Counted from the stretch's first letter, positions 1-9,049 are shown. The stretch is 38,344 bases of DNA from Modestobacter sp. VKM Ac-2984 (GCF_026967985.1 NZ_JAPVBJ010000005.1:44210-82553), one strand, 5' to 3'. Notes: a model not told the origin generated them from the sequence alone. Program-made: numbers and translations.

Positions 1-210
1 GGCGGCGTCGGCTGCGTCGTTGGTGACGCCGATCCGGGCGACGGCGGCGTCGGCTGCGTCGTTGGTGACGCCGATCCGGGCGACGGCGGCGTCGGCTGCG
101 TCGTTGGTGACGCCGATCCTCGCGACGGCGGCGTCGGCTGCGTCGTTGGTCACCCCGATCCTCGCGACGGCAGCATCGGCTGCGTCGTTGGTCACCCCGA
201 TCCTCGCGAC
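1..210. repeat. Five tandem 42-bp repeats
   Basis: Units occupy 1-42, 43-84, 85-126, 127-168 and 169-210, and a degenerate partial unit follows from 211. Units 1 and 2 are identical. Unit 3 differs from them only near its end, and units 4 and 5 carry a few shared changes. This gradient suggests recent expansion from the left side. The unit is in frame and encodes 14 residues on the minus strand. The array may extend beyond the window. Confidence 0.95.
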
Positions 211-441
211 GGCCACGTCGGCGTCGGCGCGGATGACGTCGATGCCGGCGATCGCGACCTCGGCCCGGTCGGCGATCCGTTCCATCCGGTCGACGAGCGC
301 ACCGACGCGCTTCAGCAGCTGTTCGGCCTCGCCGAGGGCTCCGACCACCCGGGGCAGCAGGGCGAGGGCCTCGGTGACGCCGTCACGGAGGCCCTCGGCG
401 GCGTGCAGCACGTCCGACGGGCCGGGGAAGGGCAACTTCAC
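1..441 (-). CDS. Repeat-containing helical protein, C-terminus cut by window edge
   Basis: The reverse strand is open from a GTG at 441 to the window edge, 147 codons without a stop. The first about 75 residues begin KLPFPGPSDVLHAAEGLRDG and continue as an Ala/Leu/Val-rich amphipathic segment (EALALLPRVVGALGEAEQLL, then DRMERIADRAEVAIAGID). They are followed by five copies of a 14-residue unit of the form NDAADAAVARIGVT. Fourteen residues equal two heptads, so an elongated helix or coiled coil is likely. No enzyme motif or signal peptide is visible. A TAGCCT box sits six bases before the GTG, so the mRNA is probably leaderless. The plus-strand frame over this region reads as monotonous Ala/Ser/Thr repeats and looks like a shadow. 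I do not recognise the family; phasin-like or apolipoprotein-like repeat proteins are only an analogy. Confidence 0.72.
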   Translation of the reverse strand, partial: MKLPFPGPSDVLHAAEGLRDGVTEALALLPRVVGALGEAEQLLKRVGALVDRMERIADRAEVAIAGIDVIRADADVAVARIGVTNDAADAAVARIGVTNDAADAAVARIGVTNDAADAAVARIGVTNDAADAAVARIGVTNDAADAA

Positions 442-447
442 GGCCAG

Positions 448-453
448 AGGCTA
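448..453 (-). promoter_or_regulatory. Leaderless -10 box TAGCCT for the repeat-protein gene
   Basis: TAGCCT on the minus strand ends six bases before the GTG at 441. This matches the TANNNT-N6-start layout seen at several other genes in the window and typical of actinobacterial leaderless transcripts. No Shine-Dalgarno sequence is present. Confidence 0.55.
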
Positions 454-640
454 CGGTCCTGCGGGTCAGGCTGCCGGTCGAAAGCCGTGCTCGCTCTGAC
501 CGATCCGTTCATCGCCCGCGCGTCCGGCCGGCCGGGTGCTCGACCGCCCGTATCGTGGAACGGTCGCACCGGCGGCGGTCTCCGGCCGCCCGGGGCGCGG
601 GACGACCGGGCAGCGAGCGACTGCGGACAACGACGATGGG

Positions 641-2950
641 ATGTCGACGCCGGTGGCGGATCAGCCGACGCGGGACGGGGCCGACGGCGGTCCTCGACGC
701 GACGACCGGTCATCCGGCGCCGTCCCGCCAGCTCCCGGGCACTCCGGGGACGGCCCGGCCGCGCCGCTGACCGTCGCCGAGCTGCTCGCCCGCTCGGGCA
801 CCGGGGTCCGCCGGCGCCGGGCAGACCGCCGGGAGGCCGGTGAGGTCACCGGCCGTCAGCAGCCGGTCGACGACGCCGGGACGCCGCTGTGGCAGCCCGC
901 ATCGGCCCGGGACGACGATCCCGGGCGCTCGGCCTCTCCCGATGCACCCGATCTCGGGGGTGGCTGGCGGGACCGCCCGCGGCCGGCCGCCGTCCCCTCG
1001 CCGCAGGTGCTGCCGACCGGCTGGCAGCCGGCGATGCCCGCACCGGCCTCCGAGCCGGAGCCCGCCACCCCGACCGACGAGCCCGGCGTCCGGGTCGCCC
1101 GCCCGCCGGCCGCCCCACCCGGCTCCCGCAGGCACCTGCCGCCGGCCGAGCAGGCCACGCCGACGGCGGGCCGTCGCCCTCCGGTCCCCGCCGCCACGCC
1201 GAGCGGACCGGGGTCGCCTCCCCCCGGCGCCCCGCAGAGCTCGAGGCCGTCAGCCAGCGGCAGACCGGCTGCAGCTCCTCCGGCCGCGGCACCGTCCGTG
1301 CCCGTGCCCTCGAGTCCGGTCCCGTCTTCGGCGCCCGTGGCCTCCCCGACCCCACCCCCGGCACCGCCGTCATCCCTACGGCCGGTGGGCCCGCCGCTGC
1401 CACCGCAGTACTCGGTGCCGGTGCCCGGGGTCCGGCGCAGCCTGCCCGTGCCACCCATCCCCGGCCGGGACGTGCCCGTCGTCCCCGGGGGTGCGACGGT
1501 CGCCGACCTGCCCACGCCCCGTCCACCTGCCGGGCCGCTCCGCCGTCGGGTGACCCGGGTCGCGCTCGCGCTGGTGGCGCTGTTCGGCCTGGTGGCCGTC
1601 TACTACGTCGGCCTCTACTTCTACGCCGACCAGTCGATCGACCGGGTCGACGCACTGGTCACCGACGGCCCCGAGGTGTTGGCCCCGCAGCTCCAGGAGA
1701 CGTCGTCGACGTACCTGGTGGTCGGCACCGGCCTGCCCGGGCGCAGTGGGCTGCCTGCCGTGAACACCGTGGTGGCGCACGTCTCCGCCGACGGCGAGCA
1801 GGCCGTGCTGGTCAGCGTGCCCCCGACGGCACTGACCGACACCCCCATCTGTCGGACGGCGAACGGTGACCTGCGCCAGCCGCAGACCGAGCCGTTCGCC
1901 GCCGCGCTGCTCGACGGCGGGCCGTCCTGCCTGGTCCGGTCGGTGCAGCAGCTGACGGGGCTGCGGGTCGACCACTACGTGTCCGTCGACCTCGCCCGGC
2001 TGCCCGGGATGGTCGAGGCGCTCGGCGGGGTCCCGGTCTGCCCGGGGACGGGTGGCCTCCAGCTGGCCGGCGCAGAGGTGACCGGGTACCTGCAGCCCAT
2101 CGCCACCGGGACCGATTTCACCGGGGCGGCGGCGGCCGAGCGCGAGCAGCGGGTGCTGGTCTCGGCCCTCGACTCCGCCCTGGCGGACAGCACGCTGGCC
2201 GACCCGCTCACCCTGACCCGCTTCCTCTCCCGGGCGGGAGACGCGTTCACCGTGGACGCGGAGACGACGCTGGGCGACCTCCGGACCTTCGGGGCCACCG
2301 TGGGCGAGCTGTCCGGCAGCGCGATCGAGCGCACCGGGCTCCCGGTCGCCGAGGTGGGCCACGTGCCCAGCGGCAGCGACCAGGCGGTCGTCGTCGTCGA
2401 CGCCACTGCGACCCGGCAGCTGTTCGACGCGGTGATCGAGACCGGCACGCTGCCCGTCCCGGCCGGGGGTGACGTCGCCGGCGCCGCGCCGACCGGCGCC
2501 GCGCCGACCGACCCCGCGCTGACCGATCCTGCGCCCGCCGAGCCGGCACCCGTGGTGGAGCCGGTGCCCGCGGGGACGACCGTCTCCGTGGCGCCGGCCG
2601 GTGTGACGGTGGACGTGCTCGACGGCTCCGGAGCCGGGCGAACCGGCGAGGTGGCCGACGGACTGGCCGCCGCGGGGTTCCGGGTCGGCGCCCGGGGCGT
2701 CGAACCGGCCACCGTGGACCGCACCGTGGTCCGGTACGGCCCGGCGGCGCTGGAGCCGGCGCGCACGGTGGCGGCCGCCGTGCCCGGGGCCGTGCTGGTG
2801 GAGACCCCGCTGGTGGGCTCGGCGGTGCAACTGGTCGTCGGGCCGGACTTCACCGGCCTGGCTCCCGTGGCGATCGGCACCCCCGTGCCGACGACAGCGG
2901 CCCCGGACCCCGCTGTCGCGGAGGCCGAGGCCGCATCGTCCTGCAGCTGA
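641..2950 (+). CDS. Divergent LCP-family protein with C-terminal LytR_C domain
   Basis: The 769-residue product has a Pro/Ala/Ser-rich cytoplasmic region (about 1-300), one membrane segment (about 306-327, after RRRVTR), an LCP-like extracytoplasmic domain (about 350-545), a Pro/Ala linker and a LytR_C-type domain (about 655-740, VDVLDGSGAGRTGEVADGL). LCP enzymes attach glycopolymers to peptidoglycan. Here the usual Arg-Asp stretches are changed: the R-x-D-T region reads PAVNTV and the S-x-P-R-D region reads SVPPTA, so catalysis is doubtful. The start at 641 (MSTPVADQP) is preferred because the in-frame extension back to 536 is Arg/Gly-rich and unlike protein. The position next to the pst genes matches Rv0822c of M. 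tuberculosis. An envelope role is inferred. Confidence 0.8.
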   Translation: MSTPVADQPTRDGADGGPRRDDRSSGAVPPAPGHSGDGPAAPLTVAELLARSGTGVRRRRADRREAGEVTGRQQPVDDAGTPLWQPASARDDDPGRSASPDAPDLGGGWRDRPRPAAVPSPQVLPTGWQPAMPAPASEPEPATPTDEPGVRVARPPAAPPGSRRHLPPAEQATPTAGRRPPVPAATPSGPGSPPPGAPQSSRPSASGRPAAAPPAAAPSVPVPSSPVPSSAPVASPTPPPAPPSSLRPVGPPLPPQYSVPVPGVRRSLPVPPIPGRDVPVVPGGATVADLPTPRPPAGPLRRRVTRVALALVALFGLVAVYYVGLYFYADQSIDRVDALVTDGPEVLAPQLQETSSTYLVVGTGLPGRSGLPAVNTVVAHVSADGEQAVLVSVPPTALTDTPICRTANGDLRQPQTEPFAAALLDGGPSCLVRSVQQLTGLRVDHYVSVDLARLPGMVEALGGVPVCPGTGGLQLAGAEVTGYLQPIATGTDFTGAAAAEREQRVLVSALDSALADSTLADPLTLTRFLSRAGDAFTVDAETTLGDLRTFGATVGELSGSAIERTGLPVAEVGHVPSGSDQAVVVVDATATRQLFDAVIETGTLPVPAGGDVAGAAPTGAAPTDPALTDPAPAEPAPVVEPVPAGTTVSVAPAGVTVDVLDGSGAGRTGEVADGLAAAGFRVGARGVEPATVDRTVVRYGPAALEPARTVAAAVPGAVLVETPLVGSAVQLVVGPDFTGLAPVAIGTPVPTTAAPDPAVAEAEAASSCS

Positions 2951-2970
2951 GCGGCGGGAGAGCCGCTCAG
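2947..2970. terminator. Bidirectional hairpin between LCP gene and pstB
   Basis: A perfect 9-bp inverted repeat (CTGAGCGGC with GCCGCTCAG, 6-nt loop) begins in the LCP stop codon and ends 7 nt before the pstB stop. It serves two convergent genes. There is no T tract, as is usual at this GC content. Confidence 0.7.
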
Positions 2971-2977
2971 CGGAGCA

Positions 2978-3757
2978 TCACCCGAACCGGCCGGAGATGT
3001 AGTCCTCCGTGGCCTTCTCGTCGGGGTTGCTGAAGATCTTCTCGGTGGGGTTGTACTCGATCAGCCGGCCGGGCTGGCCGACCCCGTTGAGGTTGAAGAA
3101 CCCGGTGGTCTCGCTGACCCGCGCGGCCTGCTGCATGTTGTGCGTGACGATGACGATGGTGAACTGCTCCTTGAGCTCCATCATCAGGTCCTCCACGGCG
3201 AGCGTGGAGATCGGGTCGAGCGCGGAGCACGGCTCGTCCATCAGCAGCACCTCCGGCTGGATGGCGATCGCCCGGGCGATGCAGAGCCGCTGCTGCTGAC
3301 CACCGGAGAGCCCCGACCCCGGGCGGTTCAGCCGGTCCTTCACCTCGTTCCAGAGGTTCGCGCCTTTGAGGGAGCGCTCGACCAGGTCGTCCATGTCGCT
3401 CTTGCTCGTCTTCTTGGCGTTCAGCCGCAGGCCCGCCGCGACGTTGTCGTAGATCGACATCGTCGGGAAGGGGTTCGGCCGCTGGAACACCATGCCGATC
3501 TGCCGGCGGACGTCGACCGGGTCGACGTCGGAGCCGTAGAGGTCCTGCCCCTCGATGACGACCTTGCCCTCGACGCGCGCGCCGGGGATCACCTCGTGCA
3601 TCCGGTTGAGGGCGCGGAGGAACGTCGACTTGCCGCAGCCTGACGGCCCGATGAGAGCGGTGATGCTGCGCGGCTCGATGGACAGGTTGACGCCTTCCAC
3701 GGCCTTGAAGTTGCCGTAGTAGATGTCCAGGTCCGAGACGTCGATGCGCTTGGCCAC
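2978..3757 (-). CDS. pstB: Phosphate ABC transporter ATP-binding protein PstB
   Basis: This is the 259-residue ATPase of the high-affinity phosphate importer, energising the PstC/PstA channel from the cytoplasmic side. Walker A is GPSGCGKST (37-45), the Q-loop is Q92 (VFQRPNPFP), the ABC signature is LSGGQQQR (150-157), Walker B is LLMDEP (171-176), and the H-loop lies in VTHNMQQ. The length is normal for PstB. The GTG start at 3757 is chosen because GGAGG lies about seven bases upstream and the protein then begins [15 protein letters not shown]. The open frame upstream to 4780 runs antiparallel-free through pstA in another frame and is spurious. It is the last gene of pstSCAB, 23 nt after pstA. 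No phoU follows; the LCP gene faces it. Confidence 0.97.
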   Translation of the reverse strand: MAKRIDVSDLDIYYGNFKAVEGVNLSIEPRSITALIGPSGCGKSTFLRALNRMHEVIPGARVEGKVVIEGQDLYGSDVDPVDVRRQIGMVFQRPNPFPTMSIYDNVAAGLRLNAKKTSKSDMDDLVERSLKGANLWNEVKDRLNRPGSGLSGGQQQRLCIARAIAIQPEVLLMDEPCSALDPISTLAVEDLMMELKEQFTIVIVTHNMQQAARVSETTGFFNLNGVGQPGRLIEYNPTEKIFSNPDEKATEDYISGRFG

Positions 3758-3780
3758 GTGGTGTTCCTCCGGGTTCCGGG

Positions 3781-4869
3781 TCAGCGACTGGTCTTGGGGG
3801 CGAAGAGGCGGCTGATCAGGCGGGCGACCACGTTGAGGCCCATGACCAGCATGATGAGGACGAGGGCCGCTGTCCAGGCCCGGTCGATCGCGTCCTGTGG
3901 CGGCACGCCCGGCTGGGTGAGCTGGTAGTAGGCGTAGACCGGGAGGGTCGCCATCCGCCCGTCGAACGGGTTGAAGTTCAGGGCGTTGGTGATGCCGACC
4001 GTGATCAGCAGCGGCGCGGTCTCGCCGATCACCCGGGCGATGGCCAGGGTGACGCCGGTGGCCAGGCCGGCGATGGCGGTCGGGATGACCACCTTGAGGA
4101 TCGTGCGCCACTTGGGCACGCCGAGGGCGTAGGCGGCCTCGCGGAGCTCGTTCGGGACCAGCTTGAGCACCTCCTCCGCGGAACGCACGACCACCGGGAT
4201 CATCAGCACCGACAGCGCCACCGCACCCATGATCCCCAGCCGGACGCCCGGGCCGAAGATGAGCACGAACAGCGCGTAGGCGAAGAGACCGGCGACGATC
4301 GAGGGGATGCCGGTCATCACGTCGATGAAGAAGGTGATCGACTTCTTGAGCCGGCCGGTGCCGTACTCGACCAGGTAGATCGCGGTCATCAGACCGATCG
4401 GCACCGAGATCAGCGTGGTGAGCAGCGTGATGATCAGCGTGCCCATGAGCGCGTGGTAGGCGCCCCCGCCCGGGCCGATGATGCCCTGCAGGGAGGCGGT
4501 GAAGAACTCGGCGTCGAAGCGCGCCGCCCCGCGGCGGACCACCTCGTAGACCAGCGAGACCAGCGGCACCATGGCGATGCCGAAGGCGCTGATCACCAGG
4601 CAGGTGACCAGACGGTCGACCGCCTTGCGCGGGCCTTCGGTCACCCGGGACAACACGTAGGTGCCCAGCGTGCCGAGCACCACCGTGTAGATCACGAACA
4701 GCACGATGTTCCAGCTGGTGAGCAGCCCGAACCCCAGCGCGAGGACGGCGGCGGCACCGAACACCGCCCACGGCACCCACGGCGCCTGCTTCTCGTGGCC
4801 GCCCAGAGCGCCCTGGGACGGCGCGGAGGTCTCCGGTGCAGCGCTGGACTGCTGGGTCGAGGTGCTCAT
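3781..4869 (-). CDS. pstA: Phosphate ABC transporter permease PstA
   Basis: The 362-residue inner-membrane permease has a hydrophilic Ser/Ala/Gln-rich N-terminus (about 1-35), then about six to eight hydrophobic segments. The binding-protein-dependent permease EAA loop is visible as [20 protein letters not shown], followed by [20 protein letters not shown]. This pattern is typical of PstA. The ATG at 4869 overlaps the pstC stop by one base (TGATG), so translation is coupled. The N-terminal half is longer than in E. coli PstA because of extra hydrophobic segments before the permease core, as is common in actinobacteria. It works with PstC as the phosphate channel. Confidence 0.95.
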   Translation of the reverse strand: MSTSTQQSSAAPETSAPSQGALGGHEKQAPWVPWAVFGAAAVLALGFGLLTSWNIVLFVIYTVVLGTLGTYVLSRVTEGPRKAVDRLVTCLVISAFGIAMVPLVSLVYEVVRRGAARFDAEFFTASLQGIIGPGGGAYHALMGTLIITLLTTLISVPIGLMTAIYLVEYGTGRLKKSITFFIDVMTGIPSIVAGLFAYALFVLIFGPGVRLGIMGAVALSVLMIPVVVRSAEEVLKLVPNELREAAYALGVPKWRTILKVVIPTAIAGLATGVTLAIARVIGETAPLLITVGITNALNFNPFDGRMATLPVYAYYQLTQPGVPPQDAIDRAWTAALVLIMLVMGLNVVARLISRLFAPKTSR

Positions 4870-5816
4870 CAGTTCGCTCCGGAGAAGTCGGCTCGGCGGC
4901 TGACGACCCACCGGGCGAGCATGTTGACCAGGAGGGTGATCAGGAACAGTGCCAGACCGCTGGCGATCAGGGTGTTGACGGCGAGCCCGGTCGACTCCGG
5001 GAACTCCAGCGCGATGTTCGCCGCGATCGTCTGCGGGTTGGCGCTGGTGATGAGCGCCCAGGTGATCCCGGCGGCCGAGCCGGACAGGATGATCGCCACG
5101 GCCATCGTCTCGCCGAGGGCGCGCCCCAGGCCGAGCATCGAGCCGCCGATGACACCGGACTTGCCGTAGGGGATGACCGCCATCTTGATCATCTCCCAGC
5201 GGGTGGCGCCCAGGGCGAGGGCGGCCTCGGTGTGCAACGTCGGCACCTGGCTGAACACCTCACGGGAGATGGCGCTGACGATCGGCAGGATCATCACCGC
5301 GAGCACCAGGCCGATGGTCAGCATGGTGCGGCCGCTCGAGGAGACCGGCCCGACGAAGAACGGGATGAACCCGAGGTTCTCCTCCAGCCAGCGGTAGAAC
5401 GGCACCAGCCGCGGGGCGAGCCAGAAGATGCCCCAGAAGCCGTAGACGATGCTCGGGATGGCGGCCAGCAGGTCGACCACGTAGCCCAGCCCCGCGGCCA
5501 GCTTGCGCGGCGCGTAGAAGGTGATGAACAGCGCGATCGCCACCGCCAGCGGCGTGGCGACCAGCAGAGCGATCGTCGCAGAGAGCAGGGTGCCGAAGAT
5601 CAGCGGCCAGATGTAGGAGGCCAGGCCACCGTCGCCCGGGATCTCGTCCGCCGGCGCCGTCAGCGCCGGGACCGACTCGCTGATCAGGAAGACGGCCACC
5701 CCGGCGAGGATGATCAGGATCAGGATGCCCGCGCCCTTGGCGGTGCCGGCGAAGATGCGGTCACCGGGCCGGCTCTTGGGCTGCTGGGCGGGTGGTGCGC
5801 TGGTGGTGGAGGTCAC
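4869..5816 (-). CDS. pstC: Phosphate ABC transporter permease PstC
   Basis: The 315-residue permease begins [14 protein letters not shown] and has a first membrane segment at about 27-48. The permease core carries the EAA-type loop [20 protein letters not shown] and then [20 protein letters not shown], a PstC hallmark. The start is a GTG at 5816 with GGAG about eight bases upstream. It is separated from pstS by 124 nt containing a strong hairpin (5878-5917), whereas pstC and pstA overlap by one base. It forms the transmembrane channel with PstA. Confidence 0.96.
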   Translation of the reverse strand: MTSTTSAPPAQQPKSRPGDRIFAGTAKGAGILILIILAGVAVFLISESVPALTAPADEIPGDGGLASYIWPLIFGTLLSATIALLVATPLAVAIALFITFYAPRKLAAGLGYVVDLLAAIPSIVYGFWGIFWLAPRLVPFYRWLEENLGFIPFFVGPVSSSGRTMLTIGLVLAVMILPIVSAISREVFSQVPTLHTEAALALGATRWEMIKMAVIPYGKSGVIGGSMLGLGRALGETMAVAIILSGSAAGITWALITSANPQTIAANIALEFPESTGLAVNTLIASGLALFLITLLVNMLARWVVSRRADFSGAN

Positions 5817-5877
5817 CGATCGCTCCGGGGGGCTCGTACCGCTGGATGCTGGGAGGCGTGCAGTTGATCACGCGCCA

Positions 5878-5917
5878 CGGCGGCCCGGGGTGTCCGGGTG
5901 GACACTCCGGGCCGCCG
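5878..5917 (-). terminator. Strong pstS-pstC intergenic hairpin (partial terminator or RNA stabiliser)
   Basis: Two 18-nt arms flank a 4-nt loop. They are complementary except for one position, which is a single A-C mismatch in the minus-strand RNA. The hairpin lies between pstS and pstC in the direction of transcription. It would be expected to protect the pstS message or terminate part of transcription, giving more PstS than permease. That role is inference; the structure is read directly. Confidence 0.7.
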
Positions 5918-5940
5918 CAGCGCGCTGGTGACCGACTCGA

Positions 5941-7056
5941 TCAGCCGGCAGCCGTGATGGCGTCGATCGCGCCCTGCGCCTGCTCGCGCAGGTTGTCCGA
6001 GATCGGCGCGCTGCCCGCGGCCTCGGCCGCGGCCTGCTGGCCCTCCTCGCTGACCGCATAGCTCATGAAGTCCGCGACCAGGTCGGCGGTCTCCTGGTCC
6101 TCGTACTCGACGCAGCCGACGTGGTAGCTGATCAGCACGATCGGGTAGTTGCCCGACTCGGTGGTGTCGCGGGCGAGCTCGATGGCGAAGTCGTACTCGC
6201 CGCGACCCTCCAGCGTCTCCGAGTTCTCCACGACGGCGGCGGCGGCCTCGGCGGTGGGCTCGACGAACTCCTCGCCGACGCCGATGTTGGCGACACCCAG
6301 GTCGCCGGCCTGGCTCAGGTCGGCGTAGCCGATGCTGCCGTTGCCGGCGCTGACCGCGCTGACCACGCCGGAGGTGCCCTGGGCGGCCTCGCCACCGGAG
6401 ACCGGCCAGTCACCACTGGCCTCGTGCGGCCAGGCGTCGCCCGCTGCGGCGACCAGGTACTCGGTGAAGTTCTCCGTGGTGCCCGACTCGTCGCTCCGGT
6501 TGACCGGGGTGATCGGGAGGTCCGGGAGGGTGGCGTCCGGGTTGTCCGCGGCGATCGCCGGGTCGTTCCAGTTGGTGATCTCCTGGTTGAAGATCCCGGC
6601 GAGGACCTCGGGGGAGAGGTTCAGCTCGTCGACGCCCTCGAGGTTGTAGACCACGGCGATCGGTGCGATGTAGTTGGCCAGCTCGAAGATGCCCGCCTCG
6701 CCGCAGCGCTCCTCGGCCTGCGCGAGCTCCTCCTCGTCGAGCGCGGCGTCCGAGCCGGCGAAGTCGGTGCCGCCGGCCAGGAACTGCTCACGGCCACCGC
6801 CGGAGCCGATCGGGTCGTAGTTGACCGTGACGTCGGGCTGGATGCTCGAGTAACCGGCAGTCCAGCCCTGCATGGCCGCCTGCTGGCTGCTGGCGCCGGC
6901 GCCGACGAGAGTGCCGCTGAGCTCCTCGCCGCTACCGCCCTCAGCAGCGGTGGCCGGGTCGGTCTCCTCGTTCGAGGCGCCACACGCGGCGAGAGCGAGG
7001 GTGGCGGCGAGCGCTGCGGACACGGCTGCGGCGCGCGTCGTGGTGCTGAGCTTCAA
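5941..7056 (-). CDS. pstS: Periplasmic/lipoprotein phosphate-binding protein PstS
   Basis: The 371-residue lipoprotein has signal MKLSTTTRAAAVSAALAATL and lipobox LAAC with Cys25 as the lipidated residue. The mature protein shows PstS phosphate-binding signatures: GAGASSQQAAMQGW, the PIGSGGGREQFLAGGTDFAG stretch and TPVNRSDESGTTENFTEYL. It captures phosphate outside the membrane and delivers it to PstCA. The start is a TTG at 7056 with GAAAGG eight bases upstream, giving a clean signal peptide; the longer in-frame reading to 7224 would bury the signal and lacks a suitable start. A PHO box lies about 100 bases upstream. The length is normal for the family. Confidence 0.95.
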   Translation of the reverse strand: MKLSTTTRAAAVSAALAATLALAACGASNEETDPATAAEGGSGEELSGTLVGAGASSQQAAMQGWTAGYSSIQPDVTVNYDPIGSGGGREQFLAGGTDFAGSDAALDEEELAQAEERCGEAGIFELANYIAPIAVVYNLEGVDELNLSPEVLAGIFNQEITNWNDPAIAADNPDATLPDLPITPVNRSDESGTTENFTEYLVAAAGDAWPHEASGDWPVSGGEAAQGTSGVVSAVSAGNGSIGYADLSQAGDLGVANIGVGEEFVEPTAEAAAAVVENSETLEGRGEYDFAIELARDTTESGNYPIVLISYHVGCVEYEDQETADLVADFMSYAVSEEGQQAAAEAAGSAPISDNLREQAQGAIDAITAAG

Positions 7057-7156
7057 CTCAGTGGCCTTTCGACTGGTGTGTGCCCGGACGTCGAAGCCCG
7101 GCAGGGAAGATCGAACGACCAGGACGCTAAGCAGCGCAGATGGACGGATCCGGGTA

Positions 7157-7178
7157 GCTCGGTGAACGCCGGGTGAAC
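7157..7178 (-). promoter_or_regulatory. PHO box upstream of pstS
   Basis: On the minus strand two contiguous 11-nt direct repeats, GTTCACCCGGC and GTTCACCGAGC, match the PhoP-type PHO box layout of actinobacteria. A third half-site, GTTCACCCGTT, lies at 7223-7233. A possible -10, TAGCGT, is at 7129-7124. The site implies induction of pstSCAB under phosphate limitation by a PhoP/RegX3-type regulator, which is not encoded in the window. Confidence 0.8.
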
Positions 7179-7296
7179 GTGGACTGAGACCTGGCCCACG
7201 AATCGACAGACGGTGTACGTCCAACGGGTGAACCGCTGCGTGGCGAGGTGCCTACGGGTGGTTCAGGGCCCTCGGCGGCGCGGTGCGGCAGGGCGC

Positions 7297-8265
7297 TCAG
7301 GGTGAGGGCGTGCGCCGCCAGGAGACGTCGACGGCGTGCCGGGTGAACCCGCTCCGCTCGTACAGGGCGACGGCGGCGGTGTTCTCCTCCTCGACGTAGA
7401 GGAGGACGGCGGACAGGCCGGAGGCGCGCAGGTGTGCCAGCCCGGCGTCGGTCAGTGCGCGGCCCAGCCGCATCCCCTGCGCGTCCGGGTCGATGCCGAG
7501 CACGTAGACCTCGCCGATCGGCTCGTCGCCGACGTCGCCGGCCGGGTGCACCTTGGTCCAGTGGAAGCCGAGCAGCCGGGGCCCGTCCGGCTCGTCCCGC
7601 CAGGCCAGGAAGAACCCGGCCGGGTCGAACCAGGCCTCCGCCTCGCGCAGGGCGAGGTCGCCGCGGGTCCACCGGCCCTGCTCCGGATGGGAGGCGAAGG
7701 CGCGGGCGTTCACCCGCAGCCAGGCGTCCTCGTCGGTGCCCGGCCGGAACGTCGTGACGGACACGCCGGTCGGCAGCTCGAGCTGGGGGTCGGGGTCGAC
7801 CCCGTCCAGCGGGCGGCGCATCTGCAGCAGCACGCGGGCCCGGTCGTAGCCGCGGCCGCGGGCGAGCTCGGCCGACCCGGGCAGCTCGCCGTGGGCCCAC
7901 ACCCGCAACGGGCGGTCGCCGGCGAGCTCCTCGAGCCGGGTGACCAGGGCGGTGCCCACGCCGCGACGACGGCTGCCCGGGGCCACGACCAGCTCGGCCT
8001 CGGCCTCCGGGTCGCCGGGCGGGAGCTCCAGCCGGGCGTAGCCGAGGAGCGTGCCGGCGTCGTCCCGCGCGGTGAGGTCGACGCCACCGACCGGGCCGCC
8101 GTGCTGGAGTCGCAGCTCGGACTCCTCGGAGACCGGCCGGACCCCGTCGGCGGCCAGCGCGGCCACGAGCAGGGCCCGGACCTCCTCCACGACCGCAGCG
8201 GGGAGCCGTTCGGTGACCTCGACCAGCACCGGGCTCAGCGGACCGCGCTCAGGAGAGCGGGACAC
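7297..8265 (-). CDS. mshD: Mycothiol synthase MshD (double GNAT)
   Basis: MshD acetylates Cys-GlcN-Ins with acetyl-CoA in the last step of mycothiol synthesis. The 322-residue protein has two GNAT domains. The first carries [15 protein letters not shown], the acetyl-CoA pyrophosphate loop; the second has [20 protein letters not shown] and [19 protein letters not shown]. The region [11 protein letters not shown] is also typical of MshD. The GTG at 8265 overlaps glnR by 17 nt and has no clear ribosome site; a GTG at 8229 is the alternative start. Its place right after glnR matches the M. tuberculosis order. Together with mshA (32511) the window holds the first and last mycothiol genes. Confidence 0.93.
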   Translation of the reverse strand: MSRSPERGPLSPVLVEVTERLPAAVVEEVRALLVAALAADGVRPVSEESELRLQHGGPVGGVDLTARDDAGTLLGYARLELPPGDPEAEAELVVAPGSRRRGVGTALVTRLEELAGDRPLRVWAHGELPGSAELARGRGYDRARVLLQMRRPLDGVDPDPQLELPTGVSVTTFRPGTDEDAWLRVNARAFASHPEQGRWTRGDLALREAEAWFDPAGFFLAWRDEPDGPRLLGFHWTKVHPAGDVGDEPIGEVYVLGIDPDAQGMRLGRALTDAGLAHLRASGLSAVLLYVEEENTAAVALYERSGFTRHAVDVSWRRTPSP

Positions 8266-8986
8266 CGGTGTCGACGGCCGCCACGTTGGCCGCGGCGGTC
8301 GCGTCGGCGACCTGCTGGTCGAGCTTGTAGCCGACGTTGCGGACGGTGCCGATCAGCGCCTCGTGCTCGGTGCCGAGCTTGGCGCGCAGCCGACGGACGT
8401 GCACGTCGACGGTGCGGGTGCCACCGAAGTAGTCGTAGCCCCAGATCTCCTGCAGCAGCTGGGCCCGGGAGAAGACCCGGCCCGGGTGCTGGGCGAGGTA
8501 CTTGAGGAGCTCGAACTCCTTGTAGGTGAGGTCGAGCGGGCGGCCGCGGAGCTTCGCCGAGTAGCTGTGCTCGTCGATCACGAGCTCGCCGGCCTTGGTC
8601 ACGCCACCCTCCGAGCCGTCGGCCGGGGCGGTGGCGGCCAGCCGGCGGGCGGTGGCCCACTTCAGCCGCGCGTCGACCTCGGCCGGGCCCGCGGTCTCGA
8701 GCACGACGTCGTCGACGCCCCAGTCGGCCGACAGGGCGACGAGCCCGCCCTCGGACAGCACCGCGACCAGTGAGGCGGCGACGCCCGTCGAGGCCAGCAG
8801 CGAGCACAGGGTCCGCGCGGAGACGAGGTCGTGCCGGGCGTCGACCAGCACGACGTCCCCGGCGTCACCGTCGAGCAGGCTGGACAGCTCGGGAGCCACG
8901 ACGCGCACCTGGTGGGCCAGCAGCCCGAGCGCAGGGAGGACCTCCGTGGTGGCCTGACGGGCCGAGGTCATGAGCACGAGTCGCAT
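8249..8986 (-). CDS. glnR: GlnR, OmpR-type orphan nitrogen regulator
   Basis: The 245-residue protein has an atypical receiver domain (1-120) and an OmpR-type winged helix (about 135-225) with [20 protein letters not shown] and [18 protein letters not shown]. The segments [20 protein letters not shown] and LVALSADWG are close to mycobacterial GlnR as I recall it. D49 in LVDARHDL is the position of the conserved Asp, which in GlnR stabilises the dimer rather than receiving phosphate. GlnR controls glutamine synthetase, ammonium and nitrate genes. The ATG at 8986 has GAGGAG six bases upstream. No sensor kinase is adjacent, as expected for an orphan. It is the first gene of the glnR-mshD pair. 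Confidence 0.92.
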   Translation of the reverse strand: MRLVLMTSARQATTEVLPALGLLAHQVRVVAPELSSLLDGDAGDVVLVDARHDLVSARTLCSLLASTGVAASLVAVLSEGGLVALSADWGVDDVVLETAGPAEVDARLKWATARRLAATAPADGSEGGVTKAGELVIDEHSYSAKLRGRPLDLTYKEFELLKYLAQHPGRVFSRAQLLQEIWGYDYFGGTRTVDVHVRRLRAKLGTEHEALIGTVRNVGYKLDQQVADATAAANVAAVDTGVPLS

Positions 8987-9043
8987 GTCGTCTCCTCACT
9001 GGGCGTACCCAGGCCGTCGACCGCGCTGTCGAGGTGAGAGGGC

Positions 9044-9049
9044 AGGATA
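9044..9049 (-). promoter_or_regulatory. Candidate -10 box TATCCT for glnR
   Basis: TATCCT on the minus strand lies about 58 bases before the glnR ATG. I see no good -35 element. The remaining gap up to 9168 holds no other clear feature. Confidence 0.35.

Noticed and set aside
1..210. CRISPR array
   Set aside because: The 42-bp units are contiguous with no unique spacers, and they are in frame with a coding region.
20..499. Plus-strand Ala/Ser/Thr-rich repeat protein
   Set aside because: It is the shadow of the minus-strand repeat gene. The minus frame has a promoter-like box, a start codon and natural composition; the plus frame ends in Arg/Ser-rich sequence.
2978..4780. A single 600-residue minus-strand protein joining PstA region and PstB
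   Set aside because: Only its last 259 codons are PstB. The rest reads pstA in another frame, is His/Arg-rich, and PstB has its own GTG with a good ribosome site.
4836..5867. Plus-strand 343-residue frame over pstC
   Set aside because: It is Gln/Asp/Arg/His-rich, has no motif and lies opposite well-supported PstC.
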